Shown: positions 37,084 to 45,978, counted from the first letter of the stretch. The stretch: 64,000 bases of DNA from Selenomonas sp. WCT3 (GCA_900100835.1 FNCM01000001.1:248001-312000), one strand, 5' to 3'. The notes: generated by a model not told the origin, from the letters alone. Numbers and translations: made by a program.

Positions 37084-37111
37084 AGAAAGCGGCCTGCCAA
37101 AAGACCGCTTC
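37084..37111 (-). terminator. Terminator of the Cys/His-module gene
   Basis: Stem GGAAGCGG/CCGCTTTC (one G-T pair) with a TCTTTTATTTTTG tail on the minus strand, just past the stop at 37115. Confidence 0.78.
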
Positions 37112-37114
37112 CTT

Positions 37115-37870
37115 TTATTCCTTTGTAATATTCTTTTGTAGTGGCATAAAGGACTGGCGAATGACGGGACAGCCATAGCAGTCCGCCCCATCAAAGGTTT
37201 CCCGTTCCGCAAAGTGTTCGCGAAGGTGTTTCGCGCAAGCCGGCGATACCACCTCTTCCTGAAGCTCCTCCTTCGTCTTGGGTTCTTCCTTCACAAACTG
37301 CAGCATCCAGGCATCCCATTTTTCATAGAGCCGCAGCAGCTGGCGATGTTGCAACTCATAGCCCTGTCCATCTCCTCCCTGCTCCAGCTTTGCCTTGCGT
37401 AGCACACTGCAACGGGAACACTCATAGGTTGTGACACCGCCGTTTTTCGCATGCTGCACGCAGGACTTTGGCAAAGACCAGGCATAATAGCCAATCTTTT
37501 CAGCCATGCGCATGATAGCCGCATGTTCCTTCGCCAGCCGCTCTTTGTCCCGGGGAATGTACTGCCGAACGGTGGCCTCCATATTTTCCCGGGTAGGGCG
37601 AAGAGGGAAGGGAATTAACTTACCTCCCTCCTCTTCGGAGTTCAAGGCATTGACCTTGTGGACCATGCCGAGAATCATCAGTGTGCGCTGTTGACGCATA
37701 AGGTCCAAAAACTCCTTGCTGTGTCTGATTCCTCTTGGGTCTTTATCTTCCTCCATGGCCTTGTGCAGCTCAATTGCCGCCAGCAGCATTTTTTTATGCA
37801 GGTCCATCATCTCTTCGAACAAATCCCGCATAAGTTCCCGCCGCTTTCTCCACTCTGTGTCCTTCGCCAT
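37115..37870 (-). CDS. Unknown protein with two CxxH...CxxC modules
   Basis: 251 residues from ATG 37870 (AGGGGTGA site; a GTG two codons earlier is also open). The first 130 residues are long charged helices. Then come two similar metal-binding-like modules: C137-x2-H140 ... C151-x2-C154 and C212-x2-H215 ... C231-x2-C234. Each ends with a hydrophobic-hydrophobic-Arg turn (SVLR, PVIR), and they are separated by a helix with YEKWDAWMLQFVKEE. I do not recognise the family. Two zinc or iron-sulfur sites, arisen by duplication, are an inference from spacing. Monocistronic, with its own terminator. Confidence 0.75.
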   Translation of the reverse strand: MAKDTEWRKRRELMRDLFEEMMDLHKKMLLAAIELHKAMEEDKDPRGIRHSKEFLDLMRQQRTLMILGMVHKVNALNSEEEGGKLIPFPLRPTRENMEATVRQYIPRDKERLAKEHAAIMRMAEKIGYYAWSLPKSCVQHAKNGGVTTYECSRCSVLRKAKLEQGGDGQGYELQHRQLLRLYEKWDAWMLQFVKEEPKTKEELQEEVVSPACAKHLREHFAERETFDGADCYGCPVIRQSFMPLQKNITKE

Positions 37871-37965
37871 AGTCACCCCTCGCTTTTAACTTTTCCCTTC
37901 ACACTTCCCACATCATCTCTAGGTATCAATTCGTCACTGAAGGTCGAAATCCTTTTCCCCCACCT

Positions 37966-39171
37966 TTAGGGTGTTTGTTTTTTCAATAGCCAATCAATCA
38001 GATTATACTGGCGAATCCCGTCATAGTTCGCATTGGCACCAACCACATCGAGGGTCAGCAAAATTTTGGGGTGATTGTCTTTTATTTTTTGCAAGACACG
38101 CAATTCACGTTCCTTAGTCTTCTCATCCAGCACACTAGCAGATACTTGGTAATAGGTGACTTCCTCTCCATTTTCAGCGACGAAATCAACTTCATACTCC
38201 GCTACCTTGCCAATATTGACGCGCATATTACGCCGCATCAACTCCAAGTACACAATATTTTCCAGCAAATGACCTAAATCAGCTGTACTTTCTGCTGTCA
38301 ATATCCGGCGTAATCCTGTATCCGCGATATAATATTTCCCCAAAGTTTTAAGATACTGCCGCCCCTTGACATCATACCGGTCTACCTTATAAAAAATAAA
38401 ACTGTCTGTAAGCGCCCGTACAAACCGCTCCACCGTATTGACCGATATTTTTCGTCCACTAGAAACCAGCGTATCGGCTATCTTCTTTATCGAAATCGGA
38501 CTACCGATATTGCTGGCCAGCGTCCGCACAACACTCTCCAGAATCGTCAAGTCTGTAATCTTTTCTCGCATAGCAACATCTTTGACGAGAATCGTGTTAT
38601 AAATGCCTTCCAAATAAATGCGCACCGACTCCTCATTACGATTCAACTGCGTTACATAAGGAAAAGCACCAAAGCGCATATACTCCTGAAAGGCCTCACC
38701 TCTGTTTTGCTGAGACGTCGTAGAATAATACTCCGCAAAGGATAATGGCTGCATCGTAATCGTAATATAGCGCCCGGATAAAAGGGTTGCCAGCTCACCA
38801 GATAACATAAAAGCATTAGAACCTGTGATATATACGTCCGTATCCGGCTGGATGAATAAACTATCAACGGCTCGCTCAAAATCTTGGCAGTTTTGAACTT
38901 CATCCAAGAATATATATGTCTTTCTTCCTGGCTGTAATCTTTCCTTCACGTAGGCATAAAGCTTACGGTAATCCAATAATTCTTCATAAGCCAAGTCTTC
39001 TAAATTAATCCAGATGATCTGTTCTGATGACACACCTTCTTCTCGCAGTTTATCGATAAAAAGGGAAAATAACGTCGATTTGCCACAGCGTCGAATGCCT
39101 GTAATCACCTTAATGACTTGCTTATCCCGCCAACGACATAGTTCTTGTAAGTAATCCTTGCGTTGTATCAT
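37966..39171 (-). CDS. AAA ATPase with DUF4143 domain
   Basis: 401 residues. The N-terminal AAA_14 ATPase has Walker A GIRRCGKSTLF (about 22-32), Walker B TYIFLDEVQNC and sensor ITGSNAFML. The C-terminal DUF4143 part has a winged-helix-like section (GSPISIKKIADTLVSSGRKISVNTVERFVRAL) and a nuclease-like core (EYEVDFVAENGEEVTYYQVSASV, with D, E and Q positions like a PD-(D/E)XK fold). Such proteins are widespread accessory genes of unknown role. ATG 39171 has GGAGG 8 bases upstream. A 27-bp perfect inverted repeat covers its promoter. Confidence 0.88.
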   Translation of the reverse strand: MIQRKDYLQELCRWRDKQVIKVITGIRRCGKSTLFSLFIDKLREEGVSSEQIIWINLEDLAYEELLDYRKLYAYVKERLQPGRKTYIFLDEVQNCQDFERAVDSLFIQPDTDVYITGSNAFMLSGELATLLSGRYITITMQPLSFAEYYSTTSQQNRGEAFQEYMRFGAFPYVTQLNRNEESVRIYLEGIYNTILVKDVAMREKITDLTILESVVRTLASNIGSPISIKKIADTLVSSGRKISVNTVERFVRALTDSFIFYKVDRYDVKGRQYLKTLGKYYIADTGLRRILTAESTADLGHLLENIVYLELMRRNMRVNIGKVAEYEVDFVAENGEEVTYYQVSASVLDEKTKERELRVLQKIKDNHPKILLTLDVVGANANYDGIRQYNLIDWLLKKQTP

Positions 39172-39201
39172 CGCAACCACCTCCTTTTTCTATATTATAT
39201 C

Positions 39202-39269
39202 AAAAAGTAGTAGATTTTGTATAGTTTTTTCATTTCACTGAGAAAACTATACAAAATCTACTACTTTTT
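39202..39269. repeat. 27-bp perfect inverted repeat upstream of the DUF4143 ATPase
   Basis: Arms 39202-39228 and 39243-39269 (ends AAAAAGTAGTAG / CTACTACTTTTT) are perfect inverted copies around a 14-base loop. The left arm starts 3 bases upstream of a minus-strand TATAAT (39194-39199) and spans the expected spacer and -35 of the ATPase promoter, so it could be an operator. The stem is too AT-rich for a strong terminator. Confidence 0.85.
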
Positions 39270-39279
39270 CCTTTTAGCC

Positions 39280-39312
39280 AAAACAAGCGGCAACCGAATT
39301 GGTTGCCGCTTG
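39280..39312 (-). terminator. Terminator of flgE
   Basis: 12-bp stem CAAGCGGCAACC/GGTTGCCGCTTG and TTTTGG tail on the minus strand, just past the flgE stop. Confidence 0.88.
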
Positions 39313-39318
39313 CCTGTA

Positions 39319-41382
39319 TTAGCGTTTCATATTAATCATTGTCTCAAGCATTTCATCACTGACCGTGATAATCTTGGAGTTCGACTGGAAACCGCGCTGG
39401 GTGACAATCATATCCGAGAACTCGTTGGCAATATCGACATTGGACATCTCCAGAGCCGACGATGTAATTGTAGAGCCTGTCGAATCATACGATACCTTCC
39501 CCGAGTTATTCGATTCTTGATAAAGACTATTTCCTGTTTTAGTCAAACCTGCGGCATTATTAAACGTAGCTATTGCTATTTTAGCCTCAGCTTGTTTTAC
39601 GCCATTAGAATATACTCCCGTTATAACGCCAGTGCTGTCAATAGAAACACTCTGCAATGTTCCAGAAGCATTTCCATCCCCTTTATTAGAAATTGTACTT
39701 GTACCTGCATACTGAGTAAGACCGCTTAAATTTAAAGTTACATCTCCATCATCATAAGCTCTATCACCCGAACTAGAAGTTGATAATGATGCAGATCCTG
39801 ATACATATCTACCATTACCATCAAAAACTAAATCACTTTTGCTCAAGGAAACCGAGAATGTTGTTCCATCATCTTCTACAGTATTATAGGTATCACTACC
39901 ACCAGCTAAACTTAACTCCCAAGTACTCTCCGCACCTGCAGTACGCGTAAACAGAACAGGTACAGAATGAACACCACCATCAGTATCATATAACGTTACC
40001 GTTGTGGTTATAGACGAATAGAACGTATCACCACTCGAATAATTTTTCCCCAATAACCCAGACAAAGTCTTGCCATCTGATGTTACGATACTTAAAGAAT
40101 TAACCTCTTTACCGTTATATTTATATGCTGTTCCCTTTCCATTTCGGGTAATTGCTGTTATCGAACCATCCGTACCTCTGCCCTTCCGCTCATATAACTG
40201 AGCAGACGATGTAACGCTATACGGTGCTGGCAACGGATCTGTCCTTCCATTAGCACAATTAACTACAGCACCAGTATTAGCCGTTATATCACCAATTGTA
40301 AATCCACCAAAAGCTACCGTATCACCATCTCTATATGTAGCATTTTGTGGATTTGGAATACGGACTTTAACCACCGTTCCAGCCGAAGTCCCATAAGTAT
40401 CATCAAGCTTAAAACTAACTTCCACAGCAGAATTTGGATTTGTAGCTGGGCCTATAGCGGTAACACCATTAGTAATAATTGTTCCTGAAAGAGCTATTGA
40501 ACCGCCATAAGAATAATTACCACTTGTCAAACCTTTAAGATCCAAAGGGCTAGGACTAACTAAAGTTGACGAAGCTCCCGATTTTACTTGCACATCAACT
40601 GTTCCAGAAGAATTTGCAGTAACAGAATCTATATTCTCCGTCCACAATTTAACACCATCCAAAACCTGATTGGTCGTAAAATTAAAGCCTGCAGTATCAT
40701 CCACTTCAATTACCTCACCGGTATCAGTAGTGAGTGAAATCGTCCCCTTATCTACCTTAGTCGGCGTATACGAGTTTATAGTTTCCTGTGTGCCATCAGC
40801 ATATTTTATAATCATATTACTAATGTCATAGCCAGTCATATCTCCCTGCAAATTTTTCGTATATGATATTAAAGTGGTTGCTGCAGCATCCATTCCTTTA
40901 CCTACCTGAATTTGAATATCTCCATCAGGGTCCCCAGCAACATTGCTAATATCACCATTATTAGCTATATACCCCTGGACCTTCATACCACTTCCCGGCA
41001 TTACCAAGTTTCCATTAGCATCAAACTCAAACGCACCATTACGAGTATAAAAAGTTTCATTTCCTTTTTTTACCACAAATAGCCCATTACCCGAAAGACA
41101 CAAATCTGTATTCTTTCCTGTTGATTGTACTGCTCCGTCTGTAAACAACATATCAATACTCGATACCCCTGTACCTAAGCCAATTTGTTTAGGATTTGTT
41201 CCTCCAAGATTTGCACTAGGAGAACCAGCTCCTGATAAAGTCTGACTCAACGTATCCGCAAAGGTCACGCGGCTTGATTTAAAACCGGTCGTATTTACGT
41301 TGGCAATATTGTTGCCGATTACATCCATTCGCGTCTGATGTCCTTTAAGTCCCGATACACCAGAATATAACGAACGCATCAT
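39319..41382 (-). CDS. flgE: Flagellar hook protein FlgE, long form
   Basis: 687 residues; enterobacterial FlgE has about 400. The N-terminus is the rod/hook family signature MMRSLYSGVSGLKGHQTRMDVIGNNIANVNTTGFKSSR-like, and GNGLFVV and TRNGAFEFD follow. The C-terminus carries the matching helix (SNVDIANEFSDMIVTQRGFQSNSKIITVSDEMLETMINMKR-like). The roughly 450-residue centre is Ser/Thr/Gly-rich, surface exposed in hooks, and visibly AT-richer than both ends, suggesting rapid divergence or exchange. It follows a flagellar-operon protein gene; no other flagellar gene is in the window. Confidence 0.92.
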   Translation of the reverse strand: MMRSLYSGVSGLKGHQTRMDVIGNNIANVNTTGFKSSRVTFADTLSQTLSGAGSPSANLGGTNPKQIGLGTGVSSIDMLFTDGAVQSTGKNTDLCLSGNGLFVVKKGNETFYTRNGAFEFDANGNLVMPGSGMKVQGYIANNGDISNVAGDPDGDIQIQVGKGMDAAATTLISYTKNLQGDMTGYDISNMIIKYADGTQETINSYTPTKVDKGTISLTTDTGEVIEVDDTAGFNFTTNQVLDGVKLWTENIDSVTANSSGTVDVQVKSGASSTLVSPSPLDLKGLTSGNYSYGGSIALSGTIITNGVTAIGPATNPNSAVEVSFKLDDTYGTSAGTVVKVRIPNPQNATYRDGDTVAFGGFTIGDITANTGAVVNCANGRTDPLPAPYSVTSSAQLYERKGRGTDGSITAITRNGKGTAYKYNGKEVNSLSIVTSDGKTLSGLLGKNYSSGDTFYSSITTTVTLYDTDGGVHSVPVLFTRTAGAESTWELSLAGGSDTYNTVEDDGTTFSVSLSKSDLVFDGNGRYVSGSASLSTSSSGDRAYDDGDVTLNLSGLTQYAGTSTISNKGDGNASGTLQSVSIDSTGVITGVYSNGVKQAEAKIAIATFNNAAGLTKTGNSLYQESNNSGKVSYDSTGSTITSSALEMSNVDIANEFSDMIVTQRGFQSNSKIITVSDEMLETMINMKR

Positions 41383-41413
41383 AATAAATCACTTCTCCTT
41401 TATCCCTTGTGCC

Positions 41414-41791
41414 TTAGAGTATGGCGGCACTGTCTATATTCGTGAATATGTTTTCTTTGGCACTTTCTTCGTCTACTGCGGTAATGACGGTGCGATTCTT
41501 CACGCTGACAACCAGCGCGGTCTGTTTCATCCATATCAGCGCGTCGCGGGAACCTTTTTCCGCCATGCGCTCCACCGCATCATTCAGGCGATTCATATCG
41601 CTGTCACTTAGTTCCACGCCACGCATTTCGATGCGTTTGGCCGCATGATGCGAAAATTTAACGCCATGTTCCGCCGCATGCAGTTCACGGTCAAATGCCT
41701 TTTCGTCTGGTCTTGGCGACTTTCCCTGTCTCCTGCCGATTCCTGCCATTCCCTGCTCGGCCTTAGCTGGTACTTTGCTGATTTCTTTCAT
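41414..41791 (-). CDS. Flagellar operon protein (TIGR02530-like)
   Basis: 125 residues from ATG 41791, preceded by GAGG; an ATG six codons earlier lacks a site. Family signature: FSHHAAKRIEMRGVELSDSDMNRLNDAVERMAEKGSRDALI and MKQTALVVSVKNRTVITAVD-type core. Such genes normally lie between flgD and flgE. Here flgD is missing upstream and a recombinase gene with its terminator is found instead. Function in hook assembly is presumed from position only. Confidence 0.85.
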   Translation of the reverse strand: MKEISKVPAKAEQGMAGIGRRQGKSPRPDEKAFDRELHAAEHGVKFSHHAAKRIEMRGVELSDSDMNRLNDAVERMAEKGSRDALIWMKQTALVVSVKNRTVITAVDEESAKENIFTNIDSAAIL

Positions 41792-41901
41792 ATATGCCTC
41801 AACCTTCATCTGGATTTTTAAAACCTATACTTTTTGGAATGACAAATTTTTATTTAAGAAAAACAGCATTTTCACCGATAGATATAGTAGATTAATAAAG
41901 A

Positions 41902-41940
41902 AAAAGGCCTATTCAGAAAAGTATACCTTTCTGAATAGGC
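41902..41940 (-). terminator. Terminator of the recombinase gene
   Basis: 13-bp stem GCCTATTCAGAAA/TTTCTGAATAGGC with CTTTTTC tail on the minus strand, 15 bases past the recombinase stop. Confidence 0.85.
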
Positions 41941-41955
41941 TCAAGGCGCGAGCGT

Positions 41956-42561
41956 TTACCGTTCGCGCTTTTTTCGTTGCTGACATTTGTTGTAAAAAGT
42001 CGATACAGGCATATTGATTTGTCTTGCGGCCTGATTCATTGACATCCGCCCTTCCCGCCACGCAGCATAGGCCTGCAAAAATCCCGGAGGCAGCGGCTTG
42101 CAGGGGCGTCCGAAGCGTACCCCGCGCTTGCGAGCCTCGGCAATGCCTTCGGCCTGCCGCTTGCGAATGTTGCGCCGCTCATTCTCCGCGACAAAGGATA
42201 ACACCTGCAAAATTACATCACTGACGAAAGTTCCGAGCAAGTCACGCCCCTTTCGCGTATCTAACAGCGGCATATCCAGAACGATAATATCTGCTCCCTT
42301 GATTTTCGTGATTTGACGCCATTGTTCCAATACCTCTTGATAATTTCGCCCAAGCCTGTCAATCGAATGGATACATAGGATTGTTTCCGAATCGATGCGC
42401 CGCATAAGTTTTTGATACTGGGGCCGGGAAAAATCCTTGCCGGAAAGTTTGTCCATATAAATATTTTTCGGTTTTATCCCCATGCGTTCCATTGCCGCCA
42501 ATTGGCGGTCTAGATTCTGCTCCCTGGTGCTCACCCGCACATATCCTAATAACTGCTGCAT
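41956..42561 (-). CDS. Small serine recombinase (resolvase/invertase family)
   Basis: 201 residues from ATG 42561 (GGGAGG upstream). The catalytic domain begins GYVRVSTREQNLDRQ with nucleophile Ser11. The conserved IHSIDRLGRN and a long E helix (FVAENERRNIRKRQAEGIAEA) follow, and a C-terminal helix-turn-helix (MSMNQAARQINMPVSTFYNKC) binds DNA. It resembles Hin/Pin invertases and Tn3 resolvases. No transposase or cargo is next to it; the target sites (res or inverted crossover sites) were not found. Confidence 0.9.
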   Translation of the reverse strand: MQQLLGYVRVSTREQNLDRQLAAMERMGIKPKNIYMDKLSGKDFSRPQYQKLMRRIDSETILCIHSIDRLGRNYQEVLEQWRQITKIKGADIIVLDMPLLDTRKGRDLLGTFVSDVILQVLSFVAENERRNIRKRQAEGIAEARKRGVRFGRPCKPLPPGFLQAYAAWREGRMSMNQAARQINMPVSTFYNKCQQRKKRER

Positions 42562-42574
42562 AAAATTCCTCCCT

Positions 42575-42619
42575 AAAAAAATCGGGCTATGCCGGAAGCC
42601 GCAACTACCTGCATAGCCC
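42575..42619 (-). terminator. Terminator of the metal ABC transporter operon
   Basis: 9-bp stem GGGCTATGC/GCATAGCCC with GATTTTTTTAG on the minus strand, after the permease gene. Confidence 0.85.
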
Positions 42620-42634
42620 ATTAGGGAAAAATGT

Positions 42635-43477
42635 TTATCGGATAAACCATGGTTTGAGGACAATCGTCACAAAAAACACCAGCGATGACAGCACCACGAT
42701 GGTTGCACCAGCTGCCATATTGAAGTAATAAGCCAGAATTAAGCCGCTGACGCCAGTAAAAAGTGCCAGACATACCGACACCGCATGATATTGTTTGACG
42801 TTATTGGTCACATTGCGGGCGGCTGCCGCCGGCAGTACCAAAAGGGCATTGATAATCAGAATGCCGACCCACTGGATGCTGATGGATACAACCACTGCCA
42901 GGATTGCCGCGAACATTCCCTCCACCAAAAAGGTCTCAATCCCACGGCTGCGGGCAAAGGACGAATTAATGGATAGGACCAGCAGTTTATTATAGAGGAA
43001 AGCCCAGCCAACCAACACCAGACCAAAGACAACAACCAACGCCTGCAAATCCTCCTCGGTGATGCTTAGGACATCGCCAATCAAGAAGGAAGAGAATTTG
43101 TTAAAGCCGCCGCCACTCGTCATAATCATAAGCCCCAGCGCAATTGCCGTCGAGGAAAACACCCCTATAATCGTATCCGTCGAAGCCGTACTCTTATTTT
43201 TGATATACGTGATGCACAGCGCAAACAAGATGGAAAAGACGACCAAGGATACCAGTGGTGATACCACCCCCAGCAATACTCCCAGCGCAATACCGGTGAA
43301 GGCACCATGTCCCAAGGAATCCGAAAAGAAGGCCATGCGATTCGAAACCACCATGGTGCTCAAAAGGCCAAACAGCGGCGTAACCAGCAGGATAGCGAGT
43401 AATGCATGTTTCATGAACATGTGACTAACCCATTCGAAGGGAAGCACCATATCCATGATGTCATATAGTAATTCCAT
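42635..43477 (-). CDS. Metal ABC transporter permease (ZnuB/MntB-like)
   Basis: 280 residues with eight or so membrane segments of the ABC-3 family. Typical stretches: MVVSNRMAFFSDSLGHGAFTGIALG, then TDTIIGVFSSTAIALG and VGILIINALLVLPAAAARN. These permeases import zinc or manganese. It overlaps the ATPase gene by one base. No substrate-binding protein gene is in the window, so metal identity is open. Confidence 0.9.
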   Translation of the reverse strand: MELLYDIMDMVLPFEWVSHMFMKHALLAILLVTPLFGLLSTMVVSNRMAFFSDSLGHGAFTGIALGVLLGVVSPLVSLVVFSILFALCITYIKNKSTASTDTIIGVFSSTAIALGLMIMTSGGGFNKFSSFLIGDVLSITEEDLQALVVVFGLVLVGWAFLYNKLLVLSINSSFARSRGIETFLVEGMFAAILAVVVSISIQWVGILIINALLVLPAAAARNVTNNVKQYHAVSVCLALFTGVSGLILAYYFNMAAGATIVVLSSLVFFVTIVLKPWFIR

Positions 43478-44295
43478 CAGTCTTCCCTCCCAGTCTTTTC
43501 CGCTTGCGCATCCATTAAGGCTGCATCGCCCCCCGCGAGCATCCCGAAGATCCGGCGGGTACGCGAATCACGGAATACCTCCTGAGGCGTGCCGCTCATG
43601 ACGACACTCTTATTCATCAATACCACCTGGTCAGCATGCCGTGCGACCATATTGAGGTCATGCGAAATCAAGATAATCGCCATATCCTCTTTCTCACGCA
43701 GTTCTGTTAATATTTCATAAAAGAGTTCCAATCCATTCTGGTCAACGCCTGACACCGGCTCATCCAACAGCAGTAAATCCGGCATGGGATCTAGCGCTAA
43801 TGCCAGCAGTACCCGCTGCAGCTCACCACCTGATAGCGCGCCGAGGCGGCGATCGATGAGATGCTCCGCATGAACCCGTGCCAGGCTCTTTTCGACGCGC
43901 GGACGCAGACTCTTATCCGAGCAGAGCCAAACGGGACGCTTGGAAAGGCACGCCATGAAGATATCCATGACGCTCGTCGGCGCACTGACATCAAACCGCA
44001 GGTATTGCGGCACATAACCAATGACCGGATGTCCCGTATGCTTTCCCTTGGCATCGACATAATGGAGTTTTCCCTCATGAGGCACTTCGCCCAAGATCGC
44101 CTTCAAAAGCGTACTCTTGCCCGCGCCATTCGGACCGATTATGGCCGTCAGCTGCCCACAATGGATATGGATATTCACATGGTCAAAGATAGTCAATCGA
44201 CCAATTTTGACCGCAAAATCTTCGATCCGGGTGCAGCATAATTTCGTGCAGTCTTCACTCGAAGCTGCATGATGATGCATGATATTCTTAAACAA
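43477..44295 (-). CDS. Metal ABC transporter ATPase (ZnuC-like) with Cys/His-rich N-tail
   Basis: 272 residues. The start is TTG 44295, with GAGGAG 8 bases upstream. ATPase motifs: Walker A IGPNGAGKSTLL, signature LSGGELQRV, Walker B LLLLDEPVSGVD. Residues 6-22 form an unusual tail with HHH and three Cys (ED-C-TKL-CC-T), possibly a metal sensor or chaperone site; this is an inference. It lies 18 bases after the ABC-2 permease gene, so two different transporters may share one transcript. Confidence 0.9.
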   Translation of the reverse strand: MFKNIMHHHAASSEDCTKLCCTRIEDFAVKIGRLTIFDHVNIHIHCGQLTAIIGPNGAGKSTLLKAILGEVPHEGKLHYVDAKGKHTGHPVIGYVPQYLRFDVSAPTSVMDIFMACLSKRPVWLCSDKSLRPRVEKSLARVHAEHLIDRRLGALSGGELQRVLLALALDPMPDLLLLDEPVSGVDQNGLELFYEILTELREKEDMAIILISHDLNMVARHADQVVLMNKSVVMSGTPQEVFRDSRTRRIFGMLAGGDAALMDAQAEKTGRED

Positions 44296-44313
44296 ATTCG
44301 TTACTCCTCATAA

Positions 44314-45051
44314 TCAATGGGTCAACTGGCGAAAGGCCCGGCTGCCGATGGCAAAGCCCAACACCGCATAAACGGCCAGCACCAGCACTGACCCCAGTGC
44401 AATCTCACTGCCGCTGCCTATCCCGCGCAGCAAATAACTCGTATGGGTAAGCGGCAAAATCTCGATAATACAGCGCAGAAAAGCCGGCAGCGCCTGGGTG
44501 GAAAAGAAAGTTCCACACAAAAACGACATGGGCAGCAGAATATAGGTGTTTACCTGGCTCATCTCCTCATAAGTCCGGATTTTCATCGCCGCAATAAAGC
44601 CGATTTCCGCAAAGATGATGCAGTTTAGGATTAGCACAAACAAAAAGAGCGGCGTAAGCGTGAAATGCGCGCCAAAGGCCAAGGCCAGTATCACAATAAT
44701 AGCCGATGAAATCAAGCCGCGAAGCACTGCGGCCAGCACCTTGCCAATGACAAAGGCATCCGGCCATATCGGCGCCAGGATGTATTCTTCCAGACTCTTA
44801 TGATAGATACGCTCGGCATGCACCGGCGTAATGCTGTTGAAGCTGATATTCATCGAATTGAGCGCTAGAATGCCCGGCACGAGAAAATCAAGATACGTCC
44901 CCGAATCCACCGAAATACTGCGCCCCAGCCCCCAGCCAAAAGCGACCAGATAGAGCATGGGTGCCACCATACGCGACAGGATAAATTTCGTCATCCGGCG
45001 CTTGAGTACCACCCAGTCACGCCAAAACACCGTCCAGATATCGTAAAGCAT
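44314..45051 (-). CDS. ABC-2 type transporter permease
   Basis: 245 residues, six membrane segments, ABC-2 family (NodJ/DrrB-like): VFWRDWVVLKRRMTKFILSRMVAPMLYLVAF, DFLVPGILALNSM, and PMSFLCGTFFSTQALP before IIEILPLTHTSYLLRG. It probably exports a drug, lipid or polysaccharide-type substrate; no clue to which. It overlaps its ATPase gene by one base. Confidence 0.9.
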   Translation of the reverse strand: MLYDIWTVFWRDWVVLKRRMTKFILSRMVAPMLYLVAFGWGLGRSISVDSGTYLDFLVPGILALNSMNISFNSITPVHAERIYHKSLEEYILAPIWPDAFVIGKVLAAVLRGLISSAIIVILALAFGAHFTLTPLFLFVLILNCIIFAEIGFIAAMKIRTYEEMSQVNTYILLPMSFLCGTFFSTQALPAFLRCIIEILPLTHTSYLLRGIGSGSEIALGSVLVLAVYAVLGFAIGSRAFRQLTH

Positions 45052-45923
45052 CAGATGCCCTCCCTTCGGCCCGTGAGTTCGATGAAGGCGTCTTCAAGAT
45101 TCGTCGGCCGGATGAGAATGGAACCATCCCCTTCTTGCTGACCGGCAAATTCCGCTGCCGCCTGCTTTTCCGCGAAGAACTCATACTGACGCCCCTCGCT
45201 GCCATCCCACTCCACCGTATAACCGCCGAGCGTTTCGCAAAAATTCTGCGGGGTATCCAGGGCTACGAGTTTTCCCTTATTCAAGATGGCCACTCGGTCA
45301 CAGAGCGATTCTGCTTCTTCAATATAATGCGTCGTCAAAAAGACCGTAACCCCATCGCGGGCCATTTGGCGGATTAGCTGCCAGATGCGGCGCCGCACCT
45401 GCGGGTCAAGTGCCACCGTAGGCTCATCCATAAACAAAATCCGCGGACGATGCAAAAGTGCCCGCGCAATGAGCAGCCGGCGTTTCATGCCGCCCGACAG
45501 ACGGCGCACGCCATCGTTTACCACCTCGGTAAGTTCCACATAGGACAATAGTTCGCGGATACGCTGCTGACGCTCCGCCCGCTTTATATGATGCAGCCGA
45601 GCATGGAGCTCCAAATTTTCCCGGACCGTCAAATCCTGGTCAAAATTCACATGCTGCGGCACCACGCCAATGATGCTCTTTAGCTTCTGTGCATGCTCTA
45701 CCAGCTCCATGCCCTTATACTTTATTGAGCCACTCGTCGGCTGCGTCTGCATCGTCAGCAGGCGGATGGTTGTGGTCTTGCCGGCACCATTGGGTCCCAA
45801 CAAACCAAAGATTTCCCCCGCTTTCACCGAAAGCGACAGATTGTCCACCGCCGTTTTCTCGCTATTTTTCCCCGCCTTTGTCTTATGGGGGAATTTCTTC
45901 ACCAGATTTTCGATTTGAATCAT
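45051..45923 (-). CDS. ABC-2 transporter ATPase
   Basis: 290 residues: Walker A LLGPNGAGKTTTIRLL, Q-loop VVPQHVNFD, signature RLSGGMKRRLLIARAL, Walker B ILFMDEPTVALDPQ, H-loop TTHYIEEAE. The C-terminal extension (EFFAEKQAAAEFAGQQEGDGSILIRPTNLEDAFIELTGR-like) is typical of DrrA/NodI-type exporters. First gene of the possible four-gene run down to 42635. Confidence 0.92.
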   Translation of the reverse strand: MIQIENLVKKFPHKTKAGKNSEKTAVDNLSLSVKAGEIFGLLGPNGAGKTTTIRLLTMQTQPTSGSIKYKGMELVEHAQKLKSIIGVVPQHVNFDQDLTVRENLELHARLHHIKRAERQQRIRELLSYVELTEVVNDGVRRLSGGMKRRLLIARALLHRPRILFMDEPTVALDPQVRRRIWQLIRQMARDGVTVFLTTHYIEEAESLCDRVAILNKGKLVALDTPQNFCETLGGYTVEWDGSEGRQYEFFAEKQAAAEFAGQQEGDGSILIRPTNLEDAFIELTGRREGI

Positions 45924-45978
45924 GGGTTTTCTCCGTTAATATATCTACCATAGTTATTGTAGCAAACTCGTCAAGGTC

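Noticed and set aside
39202..39269. Reading the 27-bp inverted repeat as the ends of an insertion sequence
   Set aside because: Only 14 bases separate the arms, no transposase is present, and no target-site duplication was seen.
41853..41882. A sigma-28-like promoter (TAAG-N16-CCGATA) on the plus strand
   Set aside because: It points away from the flagellar genes toward the recombinase's 3' end, so a chance match is likelier.
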